A stretch of DNA of 64,000 nucleotides from Saliniramus fredricksonii (GCF_900094735.1 NZ_FMBM01000001.1:1376001-1440000); one strand, 5' to 3'. Shown: positions 51,899 through 62,684, numbered from the stretch's first letter. Program-made: numbers and translations. Notes: generated from the sequence alone by a model not told the origin.

Positions 51899-53452
51899 TC
51901 AATAGCGCAGACGCATGCCCAGAAGGTAGAGGCTGGCATCATGGCCGTTTGCCGGGTCCGTGCTGCGCTGCCCCTCCCAGCGATAGTCGAGGGAAATGAC
52001 ACCATGGCGGTTCAACGTATAGTCGAGGCCGAATCCGGCGCGGTTCGTGCGCTCGATCGGCCCGTCGCCACCGAAGCGCGCGATCTCATGAGCATAGGAG
52101 GCGCGGGCAAGGAGGCGATGGCGCAGGGCATGCTCGAGATCGAATCCGATCCCCAGGGTCCGCGTCGCCCGCGCACCGGCGCGCGTCGTCTCGTCGAGGC
52201 GGCTGAAGCCGTTCACCCGCACGCGAGTAATTGGCGTGATCTCCCATTCGAGCGCCGCATCGGCGACGAAACCGGTCAGTTCGCGCCGCCCCGGAGCATC
52301 ATAGCGGCGTTGCTGATAACCGCCGGATATCTCGCCGGTGAGGAGGCGGGTCAGTTCGAGCCGCGCCCCGGCAAGCCCGGTCAGCCCGGTCGAGGAGCGC
52401 CGGGTCCCGTCAGAACCGGCGCGGTCATAGCGGCGGCGATCGAGGGCGATCTCGGCGAAGGGGATGAAGCCGGGTGCGATCTCGTAACCGGCGCGCGCGG
52501 CGATCTCGTAGCGGGTGAGATCGCGTTCGCGCTGGCTGATCTGCCGGCCATCCGCGCCGCGCCCGGATGCGTGTTCGGTGCGCCCCACCGTGCCGCGCAG
52601 GCCGAGCCGGACCCGGCCCGGTTCATGATCGAGGGCGATGCTGCCATCATAGTCGATGATCGCGGTGCGATTGGTGATCGTATCAGCGATATCCCGCCCG
52701 CCGGGGCGCTCGCTGTCGAGCTCACCCCGCGCACCGATTGTGATCCGCGTGTCGGTGGTCGCGTCGAGGCGCAAGGCCGCATTCGCATCGCCGGAGGGAC
52801 GGTCATTGGCGGAATCGCGGCGAAAGGCATCGAACCCGCCGCGCAGATCGAGGGAGAATTCATGGCGCGACCAGTCGCTTTCGAGACGGACCGTGCCTTG
52901 CGTGCGCGAGAATGCATCGCCGGTTCCGGCGATGCGGTCGCGTCCGGGATTGCTGTCGTAGCCGACAAGCTGGGTGATATCGGTAAACAGTCGCAGCGCG
53001 CCCAGGCGAATCCCCTGCGGTGTGAAGGGATCATCTTCCGAGACATCCGCCGCCGGTGGCTGGTTTGCCATCTCGGCGGGATCAGGCGGGAGATCGGGCA
53101 GGATCGAGACGGGTTCGCGCACAGGGGCGCGCGTTCGCGTATTCGTGTCGGCGCGCGTCGATGCCTGCGTGCGTGCGCGTGTCGGCGAGGGGGTAGCAGG
53201 CTCGGCCTCCTCCTCCTGCGCCGCGATCGCGCCGCGCAGCCGCAACTCTGCTGGTTCCGCTGCAGGGGGGGCGGCACTTTCCTGCTGCGCGAAGGCCGTG
53301 CCGGTCGCACCGATCGGAATCGCGAGGGCGATGAGGGCCGCGCCGGCGAGCAGGGCACGGATGCGGGTTCGGGCGCGTGATGCGACAGGGCCCGGCGCCG
53401 ATGCGCCCGGCATCGCCGTCACCGTCTTCGCTCTGCACGCGTGGCCGGGCAT
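51899..53452 (-). CDS. Outer-membrane beta-barrel protein (BBP2-like)
   Basis: 517 residues; an in-frame ATG at 53413 is an alternative start. A hydrophobic signal segment (residues ~33-55, ending AFAQ) precedes a Pro/Ala/Thr/Arg-rich linker to about 135. From TPQGIRLGALRLFTDITQLVGYDSNPGR onward the sequence alternates short amphipathic strands with Asp/Arg-rich turns and ends in an aromatic-terminated strand (LYLLGMRLRY), the pattern of the BBP2_2 outer-membrane barrels. The ligand or role is unknown; such proteins are sometimes linked to exopolysaccharide export. Confidence 0.8.
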   Translation of the reverse strand: MPGHACRAKTVTAMPGASAPGPVASRARTRIRALLAGAALIALAIPIGATGTAFAQQESAAPPAAEPAELRLRGAIAAQEEEAEPATPSPTRARTQASTRADTNTRTRAPVREPVSILPDLPPDPAEMANQPPAADVSEDDPFTPQGIRLGALRLFTDITQLVGYDSNPGRDRIAGTGDAFSRTQGTVRLESDWSRHEFSLDLRGGFDAFRRDSANDRPSGDANAALRLDATTDTRITIGARGELDSERPGGRDIADTITNRTAIIDYDGSIALDHEPGRVRLGLRGTVGRTEHASGRGADGRQISQRERDLTRYEIAARAGYEIAPGFIPFAEIALDRRRYDRAGSDGTRRSSTGLTGLAGARLELTRLLTGEISGGYQQRRYDAPGRRELTGFVADAALEWEITPITRVRVNGFSRLDETTRAGARATRTLGIGFDLEHALRHRLLARASYAHEIARFGGDGPIERTNRAGFGLDYTLNRHGVISLDYRWEGQRSTDPANGHDASLYLLGMRLRY

Positions 53453-53696
53453 GGCGGGCGTGATCCCCCGATTGCGGTCGCGCCTCGCGGCGCGGGCCGG
53501 TTTGCTTCATGGTTGGCAAGCGGTAAACGAAAAGGGTTAACAGCTGGTCAATCACTGCAATGGCGCGATCGCGGGTTGTGTCCGGATGCAAGGATGATTC
53601 CGGGATTTCCTCTTGCATCGCCGCTTGCTACAAGCGCGGGCAACGGGCCGGCCTGCGGCGCATGACAGCGCAGGCCTGCGATGCGAGAGGATGACG

Positions 53697-54713
53697 ATGC
53701 AGCCGGGAACTTCGATAGCGGATCCGAAGGGCGAGGATACAGCCAGGGACAGGCCGGCAATCGCCTCGGCACGGCGCACGCTGCTGGCGGAACGGGAAGG
53801 GCTCGACGCCATGCTCGCGGCTCTGGAGAACGGTCTCGGTGCGCCTTTCACCGCCGCCATCGACGCCATCGCCGCCATGACCGGGCGGGTGATCGTCACG
53901 GGAATGGGCAAATCCGGCCATGTCGGGCGCAAGCTCGCCGCGACGCTGGCCTCCACCGGTACGGCGGCTTACTACGTGCATCCGGGTGAGGCGAGCCACG
54001 GCGATCTGGGCATGATTCGCAGCGAAGATGTGATCATCGCCCTGTCATGGTCGGGCGAGACCAGCGAATTGTCCGATCTCATCGCCTATTCGAAACGCCA
54101 CAGCGTCACCCTGATCGCGGTCACCGCCCGCGCCGATTCGACCCTCGGGCGCGCGGCCGATATCGCACTCGCCCTGCCTCGTGCGCCGGAAGCCTGTCCG
54201 AACGGGCTCGCGCCGACGACGTCGACGACGATGCAACTCGCGCTCGGGGATGCGCTCGCCGTGGCGCTGCTGGAGCGGCGGGGCTTCACCGCCCACGATT
54301 TCCGCAGCTTCCATCCCGGGGGCAAGCTCGGCGCCATGCTCAAGACCGCCCGCGACATCATGCATTCCGGCGAGCGGCTGCCGCTGATCGTCGCCGACGA
54401 GACCATGGACCGGGCGCTGGCCCTCCAGAGTGAAAAGAGTCTCGGCTGCGTCGTCGTCACGGACGGGGCGGGATTGCTCGCGGGAATCGTGACTGATGGC
54501 GATATCCGCCGACACATGGCCAATGATCTTCTCAGGCAGCGCGTTGCGCAGGTGATGACACGCAATCCGATGACGATCTCTCCGGACATGCTGCTCGGCG
54601 AGGCACTGGAGATCATGCAGAACCGCAAGATATCGGCGCTGATCGTGGCCGAGGACGGGCGCCCCGTCGGGCTCGTGCATGTGCTCGACCTGCTGCGCGC
54701 CGGGATCGCCTAA
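53697..54713 (+). CDS. KpsF/GutQ family arabinose-5-phosphate isomerase
   Basis: 338 residues from the ATG at 53697 (AGAGG 6 nt upstream). An N-terminal SIS domain (VIVTGMGKSGHVGRKLAATLASTGTAAYYVHPGEASHGDLGMI in pieces, residues ~65-110) is followed by two CBS domains (VADETMDRALALQSEKSLGCVVVTD and VMTRNPMTISPDMLLGEALEIMQ). The enzyme interconverts ribulose-5-P and arabinose-5-P for Kdo synthesis in lipopolysaccharide. kdsA, kdsB and kdsC are not nearby. Confidence 0.92.
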   Translation: MQPGTSIADPKGEDTARDRPAIASARRTLLAEREGLDAMLAALENGLGAPFTAAIDAIAAMTGRVIVTGMGKSGHVGRKLAATLASTGTAAYYVHPGEASHGDLGMIRSEDVIIALSWSGETSELSDLIAYSKRHSVTLIAVTARADSTLGRAADIALALPRAPEACPNGLAPTTSTTMQLALGDALAVALLERRGFTAHDFRSFHPGGKLGAMLKTARDIMHSGERLPLIVADETMDRALALQSEKSLGCVVVTDGAGLLAGIVTDGDIRRHMANDLLRQRVAQVMTRNPMTISPDMLLGEALEIMQNRKISALIVAEDGRPVGLVHVLDLLRAGIA

Positions 54714-54720
54714 GGCGTGT

Positions 54721-55209
54721 TCAGGCGGTCGTGCGCGGCAGGCAGGCGAGATCCGCACGCATGGCCTCCTGCGCCAGCGGCGTGTGCGCCAGCAGATGCA
54801 GATGCCATTCGCAGGCGCCGCGTGCGCGCATGACGTCGCCCCAGATATCAAGCGCATCTGTGGGGAGGCTTCCGGATACGGCCCTTTGGACCCGTGCAGG
54901 CGACGGCGCGCATGCGCCATCATCCGGCATCCGTGCGGCGAGGCCGATACTGCCGAGCAGGGCGGCGCCGTCTTGGCCGTTGCGCCCGACTGCGAGAATC
55001 ACGCCGCCGCCATCGACCGGCAGCGGCTCACAAGCATCGAAGATGCTGACCACGTAACGCCGCCCCGAGCGTCCGCGCCATGCGGTGAGGGGCAGCGCTT
55101 CGCCAAGATCCGCCAGCGCCCGCAGAGCCTCCTCGCGCACCGCCGCGACGATTCCGGTCGCCGGTTGCGGATTGCGCATGAAGGAGAGTGCGGGCGCATG
55201 CATGTTCAT
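54721..55209 (-). CDS. Hypothetical protein with an SOS-type box at its start
   Basis: 162 residues, no family recognised. A basic/helical start (MNMHAPALSFMRNPQPATGIVAAVREEAL) is followed by strand-like segments (RRYVVSIFDACEPLPVDGGGVILAVGRNGQDGAALLG) and a C-terminal EWHLHLLAHTPLAQEAMRADL. An exact alphaproteobacterial LexA-type site, GTTC-N7-GTTC (55204-55218), overlaps the start codon, and a -35-like TTGACA lies just beyond it on the same strand. The divergent neighbour is mmcB, a DNA-repair gene. A DNA-damage-related role is therefore inferred from context only. Confidence 0.65.
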   Translation of the reverse strand: MNMHAPALSFMRNPQPATGIVAAVREEALRALADLGEALPLTAWRGRSGRRYVVSIFDACEPLPVDGGGVILAVGRNGQDGAALLGSIGLAARMPDDGACAPSPARVQRAVSGSLPTDALDIWGDVMRARGACEWHLHLLAHTPLAQEAMRADLACLPRTTA

Positions 55210-55218
55210 AGTGTGTTC
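55204..55218. promoter_or_regulatory. Candidate LexA/SOS box between unknown gene and mmcB
   Basis: GTTCATAGTGTGTTC fits GTTC-N7-GTTC, the direct-repeat operator of alphaproteobacterial LexA. Further GTTC units occur at 55233-55236 and 55239-55242. It overlaps the start codon of the minus-strand gene and lies about 112 bp upstream of mmcB. Confidence 0.6.
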
Positions 55219-55329
55219 TGTTTACCGTCTCTGTTCTTGTTCTGTCAAGCGTGAAGATTCCCGTTTCGCCGGTCTTGTGGAATCCGATCCCGCTTTGTAC
55301 GCTCTTCGTATTCATTTGCCGAGGTGCCC

Positions 55330-55815
55330 ATGCTCCAGCCGGATCCCCCCGACACTCTCCTCGATGATGGCCGGCAATCGCCGGCGGCTCTGGCCGTGCA
55401 ACGCGGCGTGCGGCGGCTTTTCGCGCGCATGCAGGCGGCGAGCGTCACCGAACTCGTGCTCGCGAGCGGGCGCCGGGCCGATGTCGTGGTGCTGGGGCGC
55501 GGTGGTGAGATCGCGATTGTCGAGATCAAGTCGAGCGTTGCAGATTTCCGGGCCGACCGGAAATGGCAGAGCTACCGGGCCTTTTGTGACCGGTTCTATT
55601 TCGCCGTGCCGGAAGCGTTTCCTGCCGCGCTGATCCCTGAGGATGCCGGGCTGATCCTCGCCGATGGGTTTGACGCGGCGATCCTGCGCGAGCCGCCCGC
55701 GCATCCGCTCGCCGGCGCGCGCCGCAAGGCGGTGACCCTGCGTTTCGCCCATGCGGCAGCAGGCGCCCTGCTCGCCATCAGCGATCCGGCGGCGCGCCTG
55801 CCGGATGCTTTCTGA
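55330..55815 (+). CDS. mmcB: MmcB family DNA repair protein
   Basis: 161 residues from the ATG at 55330 (GAGG about 5 nt upstream). The restriction-endonuclease-like core is visible: LASGRRADVVVLGRGGEIAIVEIKSSVADFRADRKWQSYR contains the Asp...Glu-x-Lys triad near residues 52-70, followed by CDRFYFAVPEAFPAALIPEDAGLILAD. MmcB is required for mitomycin C resistance in Caulobacter and belongs to its SOS regulon, in line with the nearby GTTC-N7-GTTC box. Confidence 0.9.
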   Translation: MLQPDPPDTLLDDGRQSPAALAVQRGVRRLFARMQAASVTELVLASGRRADVVVLGRGGEIAIVEIKSSVADFRADRKWQSYRAFCDRFYFAVPEAFPAALIPEDAGLILADGFDAAILREPPAHPLAGARRKAVTLRFAHAAAGALLAISDPAARLPDAF

Positions 55816-55874
55816 CGCGCGCTACCCGGAAGATGCCAGGTTGCGCCGCGCGCTGATGGCCGGTTCCTGCCCGA

Positions 55875-58688
55875 TCAGGCCAGCACGCCGTGGCAATGCT
55901 TGAATTTCTTGCCCGAACCGCAGGGACAGGCTTCGTTGCGGCCGACCTTGCCCCAGGTGGCGGGATCATTCGGATCGCGCTTCTCCGGTTGCACGAAACC
56001 CGTGGCAGCTGCCGCGCCGCCACCGGCAGCGCCGAGGCGCGAAGCCGGGCCCGGGGGCGCATCGAATTCATTCTCGCCGGTATTGGGATTGCGATGCTCG
56101 GCATGCATTTCCGGCAGTTGCGGCTCCGGCGGCTTCTCGAAGACCACCTCGACACGCATCATCTGGGCGGTGACCTGCTCGCGCAGGCGCGTGATCAGCC
56201 CCTCGAAGAGCTGGAAGGCTTCGGATTTGTACTCGTTCAGCGGGTCGCGCTGGGCCATGCCGCGCCAGCCCACGACCTGTCTCAAATGTTCGAGCGTGAC
56301 GATGTGCTCGCGCCAGAGCTGGTCGAGGCTTTGCAGCAGAACCTGCTTTTCGACATAGGTCATCACGCGCGGCGTGTTCTTCTCGACGCGCCCGGCATAA
56401 TGGGCATCCGCCGCCTCGCGCAGCCGGTCGCGCATCTCCTCATCGGCGATGCCCTCCTCGCGCGCCCAGTCATCGACGGGGGAATCGAGATTGAGCAGCT
56501 TCTGCACATCCTCCTTCAGGCCCACGACATCCCATTGCTCCGGATAGGCATCGGCGGGGATATGCCGGGTGACGATATCCTCGACGAGGTTCTGACGCAT
56601 GTCGTCGATGGTCTCGCGCACGCTCTCCTCGGCCATGAATTCACGACGCTGTTCGAAGATGACCTTGCGCTGGTCGTTCATGACGTTGTCGTATTTGAGG
56701 ATGTTCTTGCGAATGTCGAAATTGCGCATTTCGACCTTCGATTGCGCTTTCTCGATCGCCTTGTTGATCCAGGGATGGGTGATCGACTCGCCTTCCTCAA
56801 GGCCGAGCTTGGTCAGCATGTTCTCCATCCGGTCGGATCCGAAGATCCGCATCAGATCGTCCTGCAGCGACAGATAGAACTTGGAGCGGCCCGGATCGCC
56901 CTGACGACCGGATCGCCCGCGCAGCTGGTTGTCGATGCGCCGTGATTCGTGGCGCTCGGTGCCCATCACGTAGAGGCCGCCCGCCTCCTTGGCGCGCTCC
57001 TTGAACGCTTCCGTCTCGCGGCGGATCTCCTCCTCGCGCCTGGCGCGCTCGGCCTCGTCGGTGACGCCATCCAGCTCGCGCGAGATCCGCATCTCGGCAT
57101 TGCCGCCGAGCTGGATGTCGGTCCCGCGACCGGCCATGTTGGTGGCGATGGTGATGGCGCCGGGTACGCCGGCCTGGGCGACGATGAAGGCTTCCTGCTC
57201 GTGGAAACGGGCATTGAGCACCGCGAAGGTCCCGGCTGCACGCCCGCCGCGCGCCGCCTCGTAGAGCGGCTCCAGCGCCGTCGGTTTCTCGAAATCGATC
57301 AGCTTGAAGCCGCGCTTGACGAGCAGTTCGGCCAGAATCTCGGATTTCTCGATCGAGGTGGTGCCAACCAGCGTCGGCTGGCCCTTCTCGGAAGCCTCGG
57401 CGATCTCCCGGATGATCGCCTCGTATTTCTCCTCGACCGTGCGATAGACCTCGTCATTCTCGTCGAGGCGCGCGATCGGACGGTTGGTGGGGATTTCGGC
57501 GACGTCGAGCTTGTAGATATCGGCGAATTCCTCGGCCTCGGTCGAGGCCGTGCCGGTCATGCCGGCGAGCTTCTCGTAGAGGCGGAAATAGTTCTGGAAG
57601 GTGATTGAGGCCAGGGTCTGGTTCTCGGGCTGGATCTTGACCTTTTCCTTGGCTTCGAGCGCCTGGTGCAACCCTTCCGAAAAACGTCGTCCGGGCATCA
57701 TGCGCCCGGTGAACTCGTCGATGATGACGACTTCGTCATTGCGCACGATATAGTCCTTGTCGCGCGTGAACAGCACGTGCGCGCGCAGGGCCTGGTTGAT
57801 ATGGTGCACGATGGTGGCATTGGCCGCATCGTAGAGGTCACCATCCTTCAGGAGCCCGACTTCGCGCAGGAGCTCTTCCATGCGCTCGTTGCCGTCATCA
57901 TTGAGCGAGACGGCGCGCTGCTTTTCGTCGAGATCATAGTGCTCGGGCGTGAGCTGCGGAACGAGGGCATCGATCTGGGTGTAGAGTTCCGACCGGTCGT
58001 CGAGCGGGCCTGAAATGATCAGAGGCGTGCGTGCCTCGTCGACCAGAATCGAATCGACCTCGTCGACGATGGCGAAATGGTGCCCGCGCTGGGTCATCTG
58101 CGCGAGATCGTATTTCATGTTGTCGCGCAGATAATCAAAGCCGAATTCGTTGTTGGTGCCGTAGGTGATGTCGCAGGCATAGGCATCCTTGCGCTGGACA
58201 TCATCGAGCCCGTGCACGATCACGCCGACGGGCATGCCGAGGAATCGATAGACCTGCCCCATCCACTCGCTGTCGCGGCGTGCGAGATAGTCGTTCACGG
58301 TGACGACATGCACGCCGCGCCCGGTCAGCGCGTTGAGGTAGACGGGCAGGGTAGCGACGAGCGTCTTTCCCTCACCGGTCTTCATCTCGGCGATGTCGCC
58401 CTCGTGAAGCACCATGCCGCCGACCAGCTGGACGTCGAAATGCCGCTGGCCGAGCACGCGCCGCGCGCCTTCGCGCACGGTAGCGAAGGCCGGAACGAGC
58501 AGGTCGTCGAGCTTTGCGCCTTTGGCGAGCTGTTCGCGGAACATGGTGGTACGGGCACGCAGATCGTCGTCCGACAGGGCCTCCAGTTCCGGTTCGAGCG
58601 CATTGATCGCCTCCACACGCGGGCGGTAGGCCTTGATGCGGCGATCATTCGCCGAGCCGAAGATTTTCTTCGCGAGAGTGCCGAACAT
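55875..58688 (-). CDS. secA: Preprotein translocase ATPase SecA
   Basis: 937 residues from the ATG at 58688 ([17 protein letters not shown]). Walker [18 protein letters not shown] near residue 100, Walker B region [21 protein letters not shown] near 207, second motor domain with [13 protein letters not shown] near 505, and the C-terminal SEC-C zinc site [16 protein letters not shown], which binds SecB and lipids. It drives protein export through SecYEG. Divergent from a parvulin-type isomerase gene, a common arrangement in Rhizobiales. Confidence 0.98.
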   Translation of the reverse strand: MFGTLAKKIFGSANDRRIKAYRPRVEAINALEPELEALSDDDLRARTTMFREQLAKGAKLDDLLVPAFATVREGARRVLGQRHFDVQLVGGMVLHEGDIAEMKTGEGKTLVATLPVYLNALTGRGVHVVTVNDYLARRDSEWMGQVYRFLGMPVGVIVHGLDDVQRKDAYACDITYGTNNEFGFDYLRDNMKYDLAQMTQRGHHFAIVDEVDSILVDEARTPLIISGPLDDRSELYTQIDALVPQLTPEHYDLDEKQRAVSLNDDGNERMEELLREVGLLKDGDLYDAANATIVHHINQALRAHVLFTRDKDYIVRNDEVVIIDEFTGRMMPGRRFSEGLHQALEAKEKVKIQPENQTLASITFQNYFRLYEKLAGMTGTASTEAEEFADIYKLDVAEIPTNRPIARLDENDEVYRTVEEKYEAIIREIAEASEKGQPTLVGTTSIEKSEILAELLVKRGFKLIDFEKPTALEPLYEAARGGRAAGTFAVLNARFHEQEAFIVAQAGVPGAITIATNMAGRGTDIQLGGNAEMRISRELDGVTDEAERARREEEIRRETEAFKERAKEAGGLYVMGTERHESRRIDNQLRGRSGRQGDPGRSKFYLSLQDDLMRIFGSDRMENMLTKLGLEEGESITHPWINKAIEKAQSKVEMRNFDIRKNILKYDNVMNDQRKVIFEQRREFMAEESVRETIDDMRQNLVEDIVTRHIPADAYPEQWDVVGLKEDVQKLLNLDSPVDDWAREEGIADEEMRDRLREAADAHYAGRVEKNTPRVMTYVEKQVLLQSLDQLWREHIVTLEHLRQVVGWRGMAQRDPLNEYKSEAFQLFEGLITRLREQVTAQMMRVEVVFEKPPEPQLPEMHAEHRNPNTGENEFDAPPGPASRLGAAGGGAAAATGFVQPEKRDPNDPATWGKVGRNEACPCGSGKKFKHCHGVLA

Positions 58689-59093
58689 GGATGTTTTTCG
58701 TCCAGTGCCGTTCCTGATTGCCGAAATCGTCCGCAAACCGTCGCGGCGCGCCGTAAGGCCGCCTGCGCGCGGCCCGCGCATGCGTCATACACTTAATCAT
58801 CGCCACACGCATCCGAAAGGCCACGGCTGCGACAATCGAGAGGCAGAAGAGGCGAATGCCCGATTCGGTGCGCGTGCAGGGTCTTGCACATCGCGCCCGG
58901 ATGGGCCACCAATCCCTCATGCGCCGTTGCTTTAGCAGAAGGTGCGCGCGATTTCCAACCGGTTGATACGGTCGGCATGGCGTGTTGCTGACGCGAGGCA
59001 TGGTGAAAATCGAAAAAAAGCGGGCCGGCCCGATCGGTCCGGTCGGAAACGTGTCGATTCCGCAGCCCCCGCTGCAATGCTCAAGGACAGCTG
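58689..59093. other. 405-bp divergent intergenic region between secA and the parvulin gene
   Basis: No coding sequence I can support on either strand. It should hold both promoters. The only structure seen is a GC-rich imperfect palindrome around 59030-59050 shortly before the parvulin gene. No SecM-like arrest peptide gene is apparent. Confidence 0.5.
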
Positions 59094-60005
59094 ATGATCG
59101 TGCAAAACATGCAAAACCCGATTGCCCCCTCATTGATCCGGCGGGTTGCCGGGCAGCTCCGTCGCCGTGTGGCGCCGCTCGCGCTGGCTGTGCCGCTCGC
59201 ACTCGGTCTCGCCCTGACGCCGCCGGCCGCAGCGCAGGACGATCCCGATCGCGTCGTCGCGCGCGCCGGTGACATCGAGATCACGGCGGCCGATGTCGCC
59301 ATCGCCATGGCCGATCCGGCGCTGCAGCTGCGCGATGCCGATCCGGACGAGCGCCTCGAGATCGTGATCACCTATCTGGTGGATCTGCGGCTCGGCGCGC
59401 AGGCTGCGATGGAAGCCGGCATCGGTGAGGGCGAGGAATTCGCCCGCCGGGTGGCTTATCTCCGCGAGAAGATGCTGCTCGAAGACTACATGCAGGGCGA
59501 AGTCGATGATGCCGTAACCGAGGAGGCCGCGCGCGATCTCTTCGAGACCACGACGGCAGGCGTCGAGCCCGAGGACGAGGTGCGTGCGCGCCATATCCTC
59601 GTCGAGGAGGAGGCGGAAGCCATCGCCGTGCGCGAGCGCCTCGAAGCCGGCGAGGAATTCGCCGAAATCGCCCGCGAAGTCTCGCAGGATCCCGGTTCGG
59701 CCCGCAATGGCGGCGATCTCGGCTTCTTCACGGCGGGCCGCATGGTTGCGCCGTTCTCGGAAGCCGCTTTCGCTCTCGAGCCTGGCGAGGTTTCCGAACC
59801 GGTCGAGACGCAGTTCGGCTGGCACGTGATCAAGGTCGAGGAACGTCGCGAAACGCCGATGCCGGAATTCGAGGAGATGCGCGAGCAGATCGACAATTTC
59901 CTCACACGTCAGGCCCAGCAGGCCGTCATTCTGGGCCTGCGCGAGGGGGTCGAGATCGAACGTCTCGATACCGACGAGGACGAGGCGGAAGAAGGCGACG
60001 ACTGA
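59094..60005 (+). CDS. Periplasmic parvulin-type peptidyl-prolyl isomerase
   Basis: 303 residues; an in-frame ATG at 59109 is an alternative start. A signal peptide (to about residue 47, ending AAAQ) is followed by a SurA/PrsA-like N-terminal helical part and a PpiC domain with [14 protein letters not shown] near residue 165, [23 protein letters not shown] near 205 and [15 protein letters not shown] near 240. The C-terminus is acidic ([10 protein letters not shown]). It likely assists folding of exported proteins. A perfect 10-bp inverted repeat follows. Confidence 0.9.
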   Translation: MIVQNMQNPIAPSLIRRVAGQLRRRVAPLALAVPLALGLALTPPAAAQDDPDRVVARAGDIEITAADVAIAMADPALQLRDADPDERLEIVITYLVDLRLGAQAAMEAGIGEGEEFARRVAYLREKMLLEDYMQGEVDDAVTEEAARDLFETTTAGVEPEDEVRARHILVEEEAEAIAVRERLEAGEEFAEIAREVSQDPGSARNGGDLGFFTAGRMVAPFSEAAFALEPGEVSEPVETQFGWHVIKVEERRETPMPEFEEMREQIDNFLTRQAQQAVILGLREGVEIERLDTDEDEAEEGDD

Positions 60006-60397
60006 CGCCCGCACGCCATGCCCGGATGCTGCGTTATGGCAGGAGGGCTCGCGCTACATGCGGGCCATGCCATAACGTCCCTATCCCTCGTGGAGAAGGT
60101 TGGGGGGACGGAGTATCAGAACAGAGCGCGCCGCGGATGAAGCTGGTGATCGTCAACGAGGGCGGAGAATGATCGTCACCGCCCTCACGCCCGCCCCGTT
60201 TTATCGGGGAGGGGGAGATTGCGCTGAATCGAACTTTCAGCCTGCCTGTGCGGGATCTCCGAAGATGGAGCGGGGAGAGGGGTGGCGGCTCCATGCGGGA
60301 TGAAGATGCTCCACGGCCACGTTGCCCCGCGCCCTTGCGGCCTGCACCTGCGCGGTGATATAGCCGCAGCACCTTATGACGCATTGCAGGAACGCCC
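60006..60397. other. 392-bp gap with inverted repeats, no gene
   Basis: Between the parvulin and gatC genes. It holds a perfect 10-bp inverted repeat (60032-60077), a second repeat GAGGGCGG / CCGCCCTC (60158-60165, 60179-60186), and GC-rich boilerplate-like sequence around 60200-60300. No reading frame with a ribosome-binding site is visible. Confidence 0.5.
60032..60077 (+). terminator. Inverted repeat after the parvulin gene
   Basis: CGTTATGGCA (60032-60041) and TGCCATAACG (60068-60077) pair perfectly around a 26-nt loop that can itself pair partly. It may act as a terminator or be a dispersed palindromic element; no T-run. Confidence 0.4.
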
Positions 60398-60685
60398 ATG
60401 TCGGTCGATCAAGACACTGTCCGCCGCATTGCCCGGCTCGCGCGTATCGCCGTGAGCGATGACGACGTGCCGCATCTCCAGAATGAGCTGAACGCGATCC
60501 TCGCATTCGTCGAGCAACTCGGCGAGGTCGATGTGACCGATGTGGAGCCGATGACCTCGGTGACGCCGATGGCGATGAAGATGCGCGAGGACGGGGTGAC
60601 CGATGGCGGCAAGGCTGTCGATGTCACTGCCAACGCGCCGGCTACGGAAGACGGGTTCTTCCTCGTGCCGAAAGTCGTCGAGTAA
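60398..60685 (+). CDS. gatC: Aspartyl/glutamyl-tRNA amidotransferase subunit C
   Basis: 95 residues with AGGAA 8 nt before the [43 protein letters not shown] is the GatC signature (in pieces), followed by [22 protein letters not shown]. GatC stabilises GatA in the GatCAB complex, which converts Glu-tRNA-Gln to Gln-tRNA-Gln. gatA starts 62 bp downstream. Confidence 0.96.
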   Translation: MSVDQDTVRRIARLARIAVSDDDVPHLQNELNAILAFVEQLGEVDVTDVEPMTSVTPMAMKMREDGVTDGGKAVDVTANAPATEDGFFLVPKVVE

Positions 60686-60747
60686 GCCGCATTCCGCCGC
60701 ATCGCCTGCACCATTCCCGCGCCACTTCTCGCAGAAAGTGCCCGCCC

Positions 60748-62229
60748 GTGACGAATCTGACCGATCTCACCCTCGCCGAAGCCCGCGACGGCCTTGCCGC
60801 CGGGCGTTTTTCCGCCGTCGAACTCGCAAAGGCCCACCAGCAGGCCATGGGCGCTGCGAAGAGTCTCAACGCCTATGTCCGCGAGACGCCCGACCAGGCG
60901 CTCGCCATGGCGGTGGCGGCGGATGAGCGTATCGCACGCGGCGAGGCGCGTCCGCTCGAGGGGCTGCCGATCGGGGTGAAGGACCTGTTCTGCACCGAGG
61001 GTGTCGAATCGACGGCCTGCTCCAACATTCTGAAGGGCTTCACGCCACGTTACGAATCGACCGTGAGCGCCAATCTCTGGCATGCCGGCGCCGTCATGCT
61101 CGGCAAGCTCAATTGCGATGAATTCGCCATGGGCTCGTCCAACGAGACCAGCGCCTTCGGACCCGCAGTGTCGCCCTGGCGGCGGGCGGGGGATGAGACC
61201 CCGCTCGTACCCGGCGGCTCCTCCGGCGGTTCTGCGGCGGCGGTTTCCGCACGTCTGTGCCTGGCCGCGACCGCGACGGATACCGGCGGCTCCATCCGCC
61301 AGCCGGCGGCGTTCACCGGGACCGTGGGCATCAAGCCGACCTATGGCCGCTGCTCGCGCTGGGGCATCGTCGCCTTTGCCTCCTCGCTCGACCAGGCCGG
61401 CCCGATCACCAGGACCGTGCGCGATTCGGCCATGATGCTCCAGGCCATGGCCGGGCCGGATGCGCGGGACACGACCTGCGCCGATCTCCCTGTGCCCGAT
61501 TTCGAGGCCGCCGTGGGACGTGGCGTGAAGGGGTTGAAGATCGGCATTCCCAAGGAGTACCGCGTGCCCGGCATGCCAGCGGAGATCGAGCGACTCTGGG
61601 AAGCCGGCCAGGCCTGGCTGCGCGAGGCGGGCGCCGAGATTGTCGAGGTCTCGCTGCCGCATACGCAATATGCCCTGCCGGCCTATTACATCGTGGCCCC
61701 GGCGGAGGCCTCGTCCAACCTCGCCCGCTATGACGGCGTGCGCTACGGCCTGCGCGTCGAGGGCAAGGACATCCTCGACATGTACGAGCGCACCCGCGCC
61801 GCCGGTTTCGGTCGCGAGGTCAAGCGCCGGGTGATGATCGGCACCTATGTGCTCTCGGCGGGCTATTACGACGCCTATTACCTGCGCGCGCAGAAAATCC
61901 GCACCCTGATCAAGCGCGATTTCGAAAACGTCTATGCCGATGGCGTCGATGCCATCCTGACGCCGACGACGCCGTCCGCCGCTTTCGGCATCGGCGAGAA
62001 GGGTTCGGGCGACCCCGTGGAGATGTATCTCAACGACATCTTTACCGTGACCGTGAACATGGCCGGCCTGCCCGGCATTTCCGTGCCTGGCGGCTTCGAT
62101 GCCAAGGGCCTGCCGCTCGGCCTGCAACTGATCGGGCGGCCCTTCGACGAGGAGACGCTCTTTGCCGCCGGCCAGATCATCGAGGATGCAGCCGGGCGTG
62201 TGGCCTTGCCGGAGCCGTGGTGGGGGTGA
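60748..62229 (+). CDS. gatA: Aspartyl/glutamyl-tRNA amidotransferase subunit A
   Basis: 493 residues from a GTG start. Amidase-signature triad: Lys in [15 protein letters not shown] near residue 77, Ser in [17 protein letters not shown] near 155, and the second Ser in [15 protein letters not shown] near 178. It releases ammonia from glutamine for the transamidation. gatB does not follow within the window; instead there is an AT-rich gap and a P47-like gene, so gatB must be elsewhere or beyond the edge. Confidence 0.96.
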   Translation: MTNLTDLTLAEARDGLAAGRFSAVELAKAHQQAMGAAKSLNAYVRETPDQALAMAVAADERIARGEARPLEGLPIGVKDLFCTEGVESTACSNILKGFTPRYESTVSANLWHAGAVMLGKLNCDEFAMGSSNETSAFGPAVSPWRRAGDETPLVPGGSSGGSAAAVSARLCLAATATDTGGSIRQPAAFTGTVGIKPTYGRCSRWGIVAFASSLDQAGPITRTVRDSAMMLQAMAGPDARDTTCADLPVPDFEAAVGRGVKGLKIGIPKEYRVPGMPAEIERLWEAGQAWLREAGAEIVEVSLPHTQYALPAYYIVAPAEASSNLARYDGVRYGLRVEGKDILDMYERTRAAGFGREVKRRVMIGTYVLSAGYYDAYYLRAQKIRTLIKRDFENVYADGVDAILTPTTPSAAFGIGEKGSGDPVEMYLNDIFTVTVNMAGLPGISVPGGFDAKGLPLGLQLIGRPFDEETLFAAGQIIEDAAGRVALPEPWWG

Positions 62230-62355
62230 GGCTTGGGGTCGGTGCGCAGACCGTATCTCCGCCCGGAGTCAAAAATCACCCCGTGCAGTTCCCCTCCGTG
62301 TCAGACGGGATTCGCGCGCGACCGGGTATAACGCCGCGCGGGATCATCATACCGT

Positions 62356-62390
62356 TCGCGCGCGTTCCGACCTGACCGAGTCAGGCCGGG
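62356..62390 (+). repeat. 35-bp palindromic repeat R1, copy 2
   Basis: Shares GCGCGTTNCGACCTGAC and GAGTCAGGCCGGG with the other two copies, in the same orientation; the first few bases differ and the palindrome centre reads CGAG rather than GGAG. It lies about 295 bp upstream of the P47-like gene. Confidence 0.7.
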
Positions 62391-62650
62391 AACCCCGAGG
62401 CATTGTTTGGCGCATCAGATTTTCCTTCAGCCGGTATCCACCCGACGACACGATGCTCTGTATCCTGGGTTAAAATACTAGCTACGATTACAAGACGCCT
62501 GATTCATGTCGATCAAAATACGAACTCATTCTCGTTATCGGCAACGCAAGTATCTAGAATAAATCAGTAAAATCATATCCATACAAATTGAACGAGATTT
62601 GCGCCAGTTCTTAGTATCAAGCTTAAGCCTCCTCTAGAAAAGAAACTATA

Positions 62651-62684
62651 GATTGCTCTTCGAAGATCGAAACAAGGAGCAATC
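62651..62684 (+). promoter_or_regulatory. Hairpin enclosing the ribosome-binding site of the P47-like gene
   Basis: GATTGCTC (62651-62658) pairs perfectly with GAGCAATC (62677-62684), which ends at the base before the ATG. An inner stem TTCGA/TCGAA (62659-62663, 62667-62671) stacks on it. The AAGGAG Shine-Dalgarno (62674-62679) lies partly in the stem and partly in a bulge, so folding would restrict translation initiation. Confidence 0.55.

Larger units (their letters stand above)
62230..62684. other. 455-bp gap with palindromic repeat and AT-rich leader
   Basis: After gatA. The first half is GC-rich and holds the second copy of repeat R1 (62356-62390). The second half (62470-62684) becomes strongly AT-rich, unlike gatA, and leads to the P47-like gene, ending in a hairpin that abuts its start codon. 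No coding sequence is apparent. Confidence 0.6.

Noticed and set aside
60409..62127. 572-codon frame antisense to gatC and gatA
   Set aside because: Shadow of two well-supported housekeeping genes; composition typical of antisense GC bias.
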